Assembly (NCBI GenBank): GCA_024645065.1 | Contig: JAHEGP010000005.1 | Span: 1 to 32,082 of the forward strand | Source: Cellvibrionales bacterium | GTDB lineage: Bacteria; Pseudomonadota; Gammaproteobacteria; Pseudomonadales; JAHEGP01 | Reading direction: 5' to 3' | DNA: 32,082 nt | Shown: piece after piece, positions 1 to 7,713 of the stretch | How the letters are laid out: every line of letters begins with the position of its first letter | Numbering within the stretch: position 1 is the first letter of the stretch | Made by a program: the position numbers and the translations under genes | The notes under the pieces: generated by a model | Database searches by the model: none | Seen by the model: the letters and a program-made list of their open reading frames with translations, nothing else | Told to the model about the DNA's origin: nothing

Positions 1-1
1 C

Positions 2-49
2 ATTGCCGGCGAGGCACGCCTAGCGCTCAACCGCTTCCCGATCCGCTGA
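2..49 (+). CDS. 3' end of an upstream CDS cut by the window edge (product unknown)
   Basis: Frame 2 reads IAGEARLALNRFPIR then TGA at 47-49, convergent with rsmJ; too short to identify. Confidence 0.3.
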   Translation: MAGEARLALNRFPIR

Positions 50-76
50 ATACGGCAATATCACCCTGAAAGAGTA

Positions 77-880
77 CTAGTAATATTTGCCCAGGCTGTA
101 GATATCAAACCGGGTCGATTTGCCACTTAACCGGTAGCTTGGCGCGGGCCCTTCGATCACAGGCGCCTGGCGATGCCGTTTTACCACGACACGGTAGCGT
201 GCCTTCGCCAGAGCCAGCTCCAGCAGTTGCGATTCATTGTCGCCCCGAGCGGTCTTGTTGCTACTGTGCAGGAGCCACTGTCGTAGCACCTGCATCTCCT
301 TCTTGACCGCCGACTTGCCCGCACCGGAACCAAACATCGGGTCAAGATAGATCGCCTCATACTCGGGTGCCCGAGACAGGAAATCCTCAGCCCTGATCGG
401 CGCTTGCAACTGCATGCGCTCGGCGATAGCCCGCAGCTCAGATCGTTCAGACATCGCCAGCCGGCGCAGGCCATCCGCCAACAGCGCCGCTACCACTTCA
501 GATTGCTCCAGCAGAGTGACGCGGCAACCGAGTCCGGCCAGCACGAAACTGTCGCCACCAAGCCCGGCGGTAGCATCCAGCACTTCAGGACAGGCCCCCT
601 TGTGCAAGCCAAGTGCCCGGGCAATCAGTTGCCCCTTGCCTCCACCATGCTGTTGCCGCCAGGCCTGTTTGCCAGAGACAAAGTCCACCCTTACCGGTCC
701 GGGAGCGCCATTGCCGGTCTGTTGCAGGCATAAACCGGCCTCGTTAAAGCTCAGCATGAAATCGAATTTGCGGGCAGCCTGGCCGGCGTCACTGCAGTAG
801 GGCAGCCCGAGCCGGGTGGCAAGCGCTTCGGCCCTCGGCCGCAAATATTCGGCCGGCTCGGCGGTCACGGCAATTGTCAT
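77..880 (-). CDS. rsmJ: 16S rRNA (guanine(1516)-N(2))-methyltransferase
   Basis: 267 aa; VDFVSGKQAWRQQHGGGKGQLIARALG, DATAGLGGDSFVLA and YLDPMFG motifs typical of RsmJ/YhiQ. Confidence 0.9.
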   Translation of the reverse strand: MTIAVTAEPAEYLRPRAEALATRLGLPYCSDAGQAARKFDFMLSFNEAGLCLQQTGNGAPGPVRVDFVSGKQAWRQQHGGGKGQLIARALGLHKGACPEVLDATAGLGGDSFVLAGLGCRVTLLEQSEVVAALLADGLRRLAMSERSELRAIAERMQLQAPIRAEDFLSRAPEYEAIYLDPMFGSGAGKSAVKKEMQVLRQWLLHSSNKTARGDNESQLLELALAKARYRVVVKRHRQAPVIEGPAPSYRLSGKSTRFDIYSLGKYY

Positions 881-1106
881 AACAGCAACACTCGAGTGGC
901 ACCGCCGCCATGGCAGTCTGGGTTCGGAGGCATTGGGGAAGAATACAAGGGAGACAGGGACGGCTCAACAGGCCGGGTCTGCTGACCGTCATTCCCGCTC
1001 AGCGAGCGGGGAAACCGTGAGTATTTGCAGTGTCCCGGAGGCGGCCGGAGCGAGGGCCGATCATTTTAAACGCCGGTGGCTCAATTACCACCCTTCACCG
1101 AAAGCA

Positions 1107-2039
1107 TCACACTGCGAGCTCCAGCAGTGTGGAATCGTGATGTGGCGCGACGGTCAGGGCTTTTTCCAAGCGGCGTCGATTAGCCATCAAGGCTTCCATG
1201 TAGAGGTTATTGCCGCCAAAGTGCGCCTCTGCAAAGCGGTAAGCGGCCGCAAAGTAGCCATCGAGGCGCTGCTCGATAACCGACTCCACAAATCCCGGCG
1301 TCTTCACCAGCAGGTCGACCGGCGATTCGTAAACCACCAGTTCACTGCCGTCTGCCGCTTGCTGCCGGGTAATACCACCCATCTCGAATTCCTGGTAAAG
1401 GCAGTCGCGGCACTTTTCAAGGTAAGCAACGTCAGCCATCTGGGCGATAACATCGGCGGTACCTACCAAATGGCCAACCAGATGGGCCTGGCTGGATTTG
1501 AGTACGATATTTTCCGGTGATATTTCGTAACCCGTGTAGTGCACCATGCGCGCTGCCATGTCGGCTTGGGCACCGAGACCGATAGTGGGTAGATATTCCA
1601 CCAGGAAGCGCGCGCTGCGACTGACATGGGTGCGCGTATACGCAGCGCCATTACTGTGCCGGGTATCGCCCCTGCGACGAATGTATCCCGCATCGTGAAA
1701 CAGTGCGACGATCAAGCCAACCAGAGCCAGGCGGTGGCCAATCGAGCCCTGCGGCCCATGGGTTACCTCGTAGCCGTCAATCAGGCGCGCCATTGCCAGG
1801 GTGACGTCACGCACGTGACAGGCATCATGATAGGCCGTATCACAGGCATGGAAACCGGGATACTCTCCGCGGTAGAGGCGATCGAAATCCTGAAACGCTC
1901 GTTTCAGTTTCGAAAAGGGAAGTTCGGGGAAACGCGACACCAGCAAATCACGCACCGCGCGATAAACTGCGGCAGAGGAAGTAACATCTACGGTGTTGGT
2001 GACATCGTGGTCTGGCGATCTACTGGCGATCAGATGCAT
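1107..2039 (-). CDS. HD-domain / cyclic-nucleotide phosphodiesterase-like hydrolase
   Basis: H...HDACHVRDV...LFHDAGYIRR...HYTGYE metal-binding pattern; start MHLIASRS at 2039 preferred over the longer ORF from 2264. Confidence 0.7.
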   Translation of the reverse strand: MHLIASRSPDHDVTNTVDVTSSAAVYRAVRDLLVSRFPELPFSKLKRAFQDFDRLYRGEYPGFHACDTAYHDACHVRDVTLAMARLIDGYEVTHGPQGSIGHRLALVGLIVALFHDAGYIRRRGDTRHSNGAAYTRTHVSRSARFLVEYLPTIGLGAQADMAARMVHYTGYEISPENIVLKSSQAHLVGHLVGTADVIAQMADVAYLEKCRDCLYQEFEMGGITRQQAADGSELVVYESPVDLLVKTPGFVESVIEQRLDGYFAAAYRFAEAHFGGNNLYMEALMANRRRLEKALTVAPHHDSTLLELAV

Positions 2040-2409
2040 CCTGGGTAACTCCCTGTTGTGACCGGGCGTGGTTTCATGGCCCGCTTTCAAATTCTCCGGC
2101 ATGTTGCGAGGAACCGTGCCGGCACTCCATATTCTGCAAGGCGCAGATTGCGAGTATTGTCCTGGCACCGCCCACAAGCCGCGGGGAAGCGCCGGCAACC
2201 GCCTGAAATTCCTCATGTCTAAAAGATAGGTGGGTTCCCGCCCCTGAGGTGGGAATCGGATCACAATTCAGCCAATGGCCGGTGCCAATAATTGGCAAGC
2301 GCGTCACACAGAGTGAGTGGCCAACAATCACAGCGTCCCGGGCATATACCGCGTCACCATCAGGGGTTACACTGCCCCGCTGGACCCGGCCCCACTCAGG
2401 AGGTTTGCC

Positions 2410-2844
2410 ATGGGCGATAACAATTACCGCTTGCTTCCATTGCTGGCCGCGCTGCTGTCGGGAGCCTGTGCCGATTACGAATTCAGCGTCAACGATAAAC
2501 TGGTCTATACGCCCCTTCCGCTTTTCAGTGACTATGTGTTGCCAGACCGCGGCTTGCAGGACTGCGTCAGCAAAACCATCAGTGATGAGAAAATCACCAG
2601 GGCAGAGCTGCTGGAAAGCCTGAATTGCAGTCACGCGGGGATAGAATCTATCGAGGGTCTCGAGCGTTTTACTCAGTTGCAAACCCTGAATCTGGGCCAC
2701 AACCAGCTGCGTGATGCCAGTACGCTCAATGTTCTGGGCGAACTGCAACGCGTCAACCTCGAGGGTAACCCGGAGCTGAACTGCAGCAGTATCCCTGGCA
2801 GCAATAGTTCCGTTGAGCTAAGGCTACCGCAGCATTGCCGTTAG
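2410..2844 (+). CDS. Leucine-rich-repeat putative lipoprotein
   Basis: N-terminal hydrophobic signal with lipobox-like LLSGAC; LRR-like IESIEGLERFTQLQTLNLGHNQLRDASTLNVLGELQRVNLEGNPEL. Confidence 0.65.
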   Translation: MGDNNYRLLPLLAALLSGACADYEFSVNDKLVYTPLPLFSDYVLPDRGLQDCVSKTISDEKITRAELLESLNCSHAGIESIEGLERFTQLQTLNLGHNQLRDASTLNVLGELQRVNLEGNPELNCSSIPGSNSSVELRLPQHCR

Positions 2845-2872
2845 CTCAGGATGGGATGCTGTTTCCAGCCGA

Positions 2873-3160
2873 CTAGCCCTGGCTTGACTCATCCTGCAGG
2901 AGGTACATCAGACCAATGCCGTCCGGCTGGCGGTGTATTACCTCCATCGCCAGGGGCTCAACATTGATCATGCCGCCGTGGCGCTTCAACCTCACCTTCA
3001 AAACAGTCCCGACCGGGGGCTTGGGCGAAGCGCCGGTGCGCACAAAGATGCCGCCCTCCGAGATGTCCCTGGCACGCCATTCAAATTCGCCCAGCGCGGG
3101 GTGATACACCTCGACAAAGGCTTCGAAAGGGCAACGTTCAAACCGACGCTTTTCTATCAT
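2873..3160 (-). CDS. PilZ domain protein
   Basis: MIEKRRFERCPF (RxxxR-type) and DISEGGIFV (DxSxxG) c-di-GMP-binding motifs. Confidence 0.85.
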   Translation of the reverse strand: MIEKRRFERCPFEAFVEVYHPALGEFEWRARDISEGGIFVRTGASPKPPVGTVLKVRLKRHGGMINVEPLAMEVIHRQPDGIGLMYLLQDESSQG

Positions 3161-3407
3161 TGCTTGACCGAATCTGCTAAAAACCGGGGCGGGACTATAC
3201 CACAGGCACACCGGAACCAAACCACCCCGCGAGGATTTTAGCCGTTCGAGTCACCTGTTTCCCTGCCCCGGCATGGTTGACAGCATGCTCGTGTTCCAAT
3301 ACAAGTGAGGCTTCGGCGGGCGCTAAAACGACAGGGTCGAGGTGTGCAACACCCGTTTTCTGTTAGCCCACAGATCTTAAACAGTGCTAGCAACAGACGC
3401 AGAATCC

Positions 3408-4253
3408 ATGTCGCGCTATCGTTTTCACGCCCATTTTCGCGCCAGGCTTTACACGGTCATCTTCGGCACCGAAACCCCGGCCGGCCAGACCTTCGACATC
3501 ATCCTGATTTACGCCATCCTGACCAGCGTCGTGCTGGTGATGCTCGACTCCGTGGAAGCACTCTCAGCACTATATGGCTCGGCCTTCTTCCGGCTTGAAT
3601 GGTTTTTTACCCTCCTGTTCAGCATCGAGTACCTGGTGCGGCTCTATTGCTCGCCCCACCCGCTGCGCTACATGCGCAGCTTTTATGGCATCGTCGACCT
3701 GCTCGCAATACTCCCCTCCTACCTCGCTTTTTTTATCACCAACGTCCACTTCCTGCTGGTGATCCGGTTGCTCCGGGTATTGCGGGTGTTTCGCGTTTTC
3801 AAACTGTTTCGCTACCTGTCTGAAGCCAATGTGCTGCTGCGCTCGATGCGGATGGCACGGCGCAAGATATTCGTCTTTTTCTTTTCGGTTATAGTGCTGA
3901 CCTCCATTTTCGGGTCACTGATGTTTATCATCGAGGGACCCCAGAACGGCTTCACCTCGATCCCGATAAGTATCTACTGGGCAATCGTCACCATCACCAC
4001 GGTCGGCTATGGCGATATTACCCCCCAGTCACCGGTTGGACAGGGAATTGCCGCCCTTGCAATGCTGACCGGTTACGCGATCATTGCCGTGCCCACCGGC
4101 ATCATTACCGCCGAGCTTTCAAGGGAAATGAGCCGCTCCCGGCAAAAACGAAGCTGCCCCGTCTGCAAGTGCATCGGGCATGACAGCGACGCCAGATATT
4201 GCCGCCTTTGTGCCGCCCCGTTAGCCACCCCTGGCTCACAGGACATTCGCTGA
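3408..4253 (+). CDS. Voltage-gated potassium-channel-like ion transporter with C-terminal zinc-ribbon-like motif
   Basis: S4-like VIRLLRVLRVFRVFKLFRYL, selectivity filter TTVGYGD, C-terminal CPVC...CRLC; GTG start at 3384 also possible. Confidence 0.88.
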   Translation: MSRYRFHAHFRARLYTVIFGTETPAGQTFDIILIYAILTSVVLVMLDSVEALSALYGSAFFRLEWFFTLLFSIEYLVRLYCSPHPLRYMRSFYGIVDLLAILPSYLAFFITNVHFLLVIRLLRVLRVFRVFKLFRYLSEANVLLRSMRMARRKIFVFFFSVIVLTSIFGSLMFIIEGPQNGFTSIPISIYWAIVTITTVGYGDITPQSPVGQGIAALAMLTGYAIIAVPTGIITAELSREMSRSRQKRSCPVCKCIGHDSDARYCRLCAAPLATPGSQDIR

Positions 4254-4277
4254 ACTCCAACACGCATTAGAAGCATT

Positions 4278-4982
4278 ATGACCACACAGAAGAAGCTTAA
4301 AAACAACCAGGTAACCCATACTTCACAGGAGGTTACAGCGTTTCTCGACAAAGCCAGGCAACTGCAAACACATTCCAGCAACGGCCGCCTGGTTTTCGCC
4401 CTCGACGCCACCGCAAGCAGGCAGCGCACCTGGGATCGAGCCTGCCATCTGCAGGCGCAAATGTTTGAAGTCGCCAGGCAGATCAGCGGTCTGTCTATTC
4501 AGTTATGCTATTACCGCGGCCTCGGAGAATTCAGGGCCCTGCCCTGGTCTGACAACGGCACTGCATTACGCCAGAAAATGTTGTCGGTGCAGTGTCTTGG
4601 CGGGCGCACCCAGATCGAAAGGCTGCTGCAGCACGTCTTGAATGAGCATCGCCGGTCGCGAGTAAGAGCCGTGGTATTCGTCGGCGATGCCATGGAGGAA
4701 GACAGCGCGACTCTTGTCTCGCTCGCTGGCCAACTGGGCATTCACCGCCTACCGGTATTCATGTTCCAGGAAGGCAGCGACCGACTTGCCGGCGGCACCT
4801 TTGCCGAAATAGCCAGGCTCAGCGGCGGGGTGCACTGCCAATTCGATGAGAACAGCGAACAACAGCTGCGTGATTTGCTCAATGTGGTGGCTGCGTATGC
4901 CAGTGGCGGTAAATCTGCCGTCGAGTCTCTTGAAAAAAGCGCTCTGCAACAACATATACTGAAGAGACTTCCCAGAGATTAA
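4278..4982 (+). CDS. VWA domain-containing protein
   Basis: GRLVFALDATASRQRTWDRA followed by a VWA-like fold pattern (GGRTQIERLL, VVFVGDAMEED). Confidence 0.75.
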   Translation: MTTQKKLKNNQVTHTSQEVTAFLDKARQLQTHSSNGRLVFALDATASRQRTWDRACHLQAQMFEVARQISGLSIQLCYYRGLGEFRALPWSDNGTALRQKMLSVQCLGGRTQIERLLQHVLNEHRRSRVRAVVFVGDAMEEDSATLVSLAGQLGIHRLPVFMFQEGSDRLAGGTFAEIARLSGGVHCQFDENSEQQLRDLLNVVAAYASGGKSAVESLEKSALQQHILKRLPRD

Positions 4983-5123
4983 CACTGTTGCCTGGCAACG
5001 GCCTGCATCGTGCAGATGACGAACGGCATGATGCACACAGCTCAGCCCGATGCGTCCAGCAAGAGACCGCCGCGGCGCACCGCTTGAACCGGGCTTTCAC
5101 TCTCATCGCTCAGGATATCCTGC

Positions 5124-5852
5124 ATGGCTCGAATTTTACTGCTCATAGCCGTTGCCTTCATTGCCTATGCCGCATGGACACGCTACCGCAAACTGCCTCC
5201 CCCCCAGCAGAAGCAATATTTCTGGCAGGTACTGGCTATGGGGGGCGGCGCCTTGTTATTGTTGTTGGTTGTCACCGGCCGCCTGCATTGGATCGGTGCA
5301 GCCTTTGCAGCACTGATTCCGTTGGCGCGGCGTCTGTTGCCGCTATCGCTTCCCTTTTTACAACATCACCTCAGGCGCAGGGCAGCACGACCCGCCAGTG
5401 CCCAGGGTCCCCGACAATCCGCCGTGGCCACTGCAATTCTCAGCATGACACTGGACCACGATACCGGCGAACTGGATGGCAGCGTTACCAGTGGTCCGCT
5501 GGCCGGACAAGGCTTGCAGCAGTTGAGTGATGCACAATTGCTGGAACTGTATGCCTTCTGCTGCCAACACGACTCCGATTCAGCCCGCCTGCTGGAAAAC
5601 TACCTGGATCAACGACTGGGCGCCAACTGGCGCAATAGTAGTACCGAGACACCCGGTCAGGATTCGGCTTCCGGCCCCCAAGCCATGGGGCGCGAGGAGG
5701 CTCTACTGGTGCTGGGCCTGGAGGAAGGCGCCGGAAAGGAAGAAATCGTGCAGGCTCACCGTCGTTTGATCCAGAAGTTACACCCGGATCGTGGCGGCAA
5801 CGATTACCTGGCATCCCAGATAAACCGCGCCAGGGATATCCTCCTGTCCTGA
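5124..5852 (+). CDS. Membrane-anchored J-domain (DnaJ-like) protein
   Basis: N-terminal TM MARILLLIAVAFIAYAAW; C-terminal J domain with HPD in LIQKLHPDRGGNDYLASQINRARDIL. Confidence 0.85.
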   Translation: MARILLLIAVAFIAYAAWTRYRKLPPPQQKQYFWQVLAMGGGALLLLLVVTGRLHWIGAAFAALIPLARRLLPLSLPFLQHHLRRRAARPASAQGPRQSAVATAILSMTLDHDTGELDGSVTSGPLAGQGLQQLSDAQLLELYAFCCQHDSDSARLLENYLDQRLGANWRNSSTETPGQDSASGPQAMGREEALLVLGLEEGAGKEEIVQAHRRLIQKLHPDRGGNDYLASQINRARDILLS

Positions 5853-6006
5853 ACGCCTGGACGCCTGCATACACTGATCCAAAGCCGGTGGCACTGCTGC
5901 TTTGCCCGGTCGCGTGTTATTCTTGGCGTCTGACAAGGCACGAGATGCGCACATTTTGATCGGCGACTACTATGCCGCATTTAAACTCTCTCCCCAGGAA
6001 TTCGCA

Positions 6007-6444
6007 ATGACCAAACATATGCCACAATTGCTGTCTGTGATGACCCCATTCCCCTATGCTATCGACGTCGAACAAACCGTCGACGAAGCGCTGGCGATGA
6101 TGCAGAAGCATGATATCCGCCATCTCCCGGTGATGATCGAGGGCACCATTGAAACCCTTGTTTCTGATCGCGACGTGAAGCGCGCCCAACTCATTGGCCA
6201 TCGAGGCGCTGCAGATGCCGGCATGCTGGTGGGAGACATTTGCCCGGCCTCGGCCAACTTCGCCGACGTCCACGATCCGCTGGACCAGGTGCTGGAGCTG
6301 ATGATTGCGCATCGAGTGGATGCCCTTATGGTACTGCGAGATGGCGACCCGGTAGGCATCTTTACCGATACCGACGCCTGCAAAACGCTGATCGCCCTGC
6401 TGCGCCAGGTCTACCCGGAGCCGGGCGAGGACGACGTCGCCTGA
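6007..6444 (+). CDS. CBS-domain protein
   Basis: Two CBS repeats: VMTPFPYAIDVEQTVDEALAMMQKHDIRHLPVM and ANFADVHDPLDQVLELMIAHRVDALMVL...GIFTDTDACKTL. Confidence 0.88.
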   Translation: MTKHMPQLLSVMTPFPYAIDVEQTVDEALAMMQKHDIRHLPVMIEGTIETLVSDRDVKRAQLIGHRGAADAGMLVGDICPASANFADVHDPLDQVLELMIAHRVDALMVLRDGDPVGIFTDTDACKTLIALLRQVYPEPGEDDVA

Positions 6445-6515
6445 GCCGCACTATTCCCCGGCCGCAAGCAGGCTTTCGACGATTAAAGCCGCACGGCGCG
6501 CCGTCCGCCCTTGCC

Positions 6516-6681
6516 TAGGAGTCAGTCGGACTTGGGGGTTCGTAGCGAGGCGAGTGGGAAAGCGAGTACATTTTGACGCGATTTTGAGGCGCATAGTGGG
6601 GCTATGTAACGAGAAATCGCGTCAAAATGGGCCGGTGTCCCGCCGCCGCAGTAGAATCAGTCTAAGTCCGACAGACTCCTA
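6516..6681. repeat. MITE/REP-like nested inverted-repeat element
   Basis: 18-bp terminal inverted repeats taggagtcagtcggactt (6516-6533) / aagtccgacagactccta (6664-6681), 17/18 matched; inner perfect 16-bp arms cattttgacgcgattt (6569-6584) / aaatcgcgtcaaaatg (6614-6629); central catag/ctatg hairpin. Confidence 0.85.
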
Positions 6682-7260
6682 AACTCCTTGCTTATGCAGG
6701 AATCGTTCGCGATTGGCCGCGCTGGCCTTGTCGGTTTTTTTCAGCATCACATAAAGTGCCCCGGCACCACCGTGGTAGGGCTGGGCGCTGTGGTAGGCAA
6801 GCACTTCGGGTATATCCCGTAGCCAGTGAGCGACAAAACTTTTGAGCACGCCTGCCCGGGGAGAGCGGTCGCCTTTGCCGTGAAGAACCATCACGGCCCG
6901 CAGCTGGCATTCCATGCAGTCCTGCAAAAACGCCCACAGCTCGCTGCGGGCTTGCTCGACCGAGCGGCGATGCAAATCCAGGGTGGCTTCCGGCTCATAG
7001 CGTCCGCGACGCAATTTCCCGAATACGCCGTGCTGTACCCCGGGGCGCACAAAACTGATGATGTCGTGGGGACCGAGTTCGGGCGCATACTCGGTTGACA
7101 GGAAATTGCCCTGAACCGGCCCTTCTGCTACCGCAGCCCGGCGCCGTTGCTCAAGACCCGACTGCGCCGGCCTATCGGGCGCCAGCATAACTTTGTCGCG
7201 CGGTTTCAGCGGGGTCACATCCCCCATTTCATCTGCGAACTGTGTTTCTTTGTCTGACAT
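6679..7260 (-). CDS. Smr (MutS2-like) domain endonuclease family protein
   Basis: LDLHRRSVEQARSELWAFL, VMVLHGKGDRSPRAGVLKSFVAHWL, YHGGAGALYVMLKK; start MSDKETQF at 7260. Confidence 0.87.
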   Translation of the reverse strand: MSDKETQFADEMGDVTPLKPRDKVMLAPDRPAQSGLEQRRRAAVAEGPVQGNFLSTEYAPELGPHDIISFVRPGVQHGVFGKLRRGRYEPEATLDLHRRSVEQARSELWAFLQDCMECQLRAVMVLHGKGDRSPRAGVLKSFVAHWLRDIPEVLAYHSAQPYHGGAGALYVMLKKTDKASAANRERFLHKQGV

Positions 7261-7410
7261 GCCCGTTCCGCGTTGGTTCGCCCCCATGTGCCGCTTCTTT
7301 CGGCAGGGGTGTGCAAATCACTCAACCATCCATGGAATACTGTTCCACAAGCTGTGCGGCCCACCGTGGATTTCAGCCCTGCGCGCTGCCTGAGCGAGGC
7401 GTGCGGCAAT

Positions 7411-7490
7411 CCTGTTGTAGACCACCCTGTTGTAGACCACCCTGTTGTAGACCACCCTGTTGTAGACCACCCTGTTGTAGACCACCCTGT
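7411..7490. repeat. 15-bp tandem repeat, 5 perfect copies of cctgttgtagaccac plus a partial sixth
   Basis: Direct reading: 7411-7425, 7426-7440, 7441-7455, 7456-7470 and 7471-7485 identical; cctgt at 7486-7490. Confidence 0.98.
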
Positions 7491-7713
7491 CGCAGGCCCC
7501 AACTACCCGGCGGGACTCAAGCTCGGTGCCTTTTACGCAGAAGCATAACAAGTTCCCGGGCCATCCGACAATGGCGACTGTCGAAATTTTTTACACTATG
7601 CAACTAACGATCGAGCCCCGCAATTACCGGGACATTTGCCATCAATACCTTGGCGACCAGACGGAATCTGCTAAAATGCCCTCTCCCCCTCCCATCACAC
7701 CTATCCGAAAATC

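Noticed and set aside
404-1520. Long + strand ORFs antisense to rsmJ and the HD hydrolase
   Set aside because: They are antisense to well-supported genes and show no recognisable protein features.
7215-7551. Overlapping small ORFs encoding PVVDH, CCRPP, STTGW or NRVVY repeats
   Set aside because: The 15-bp unit is divisible by three and free of stops in five of six frames, so repeat-peptide ORFs appear automatically; none has convincing flanking coding sequence.
7566-7595. cgaca...tgtcg stem followed by aaattttttac as a terminator
   Set aside because: Only a 5-bp stem with a long loop; too weak to call without transcript data.
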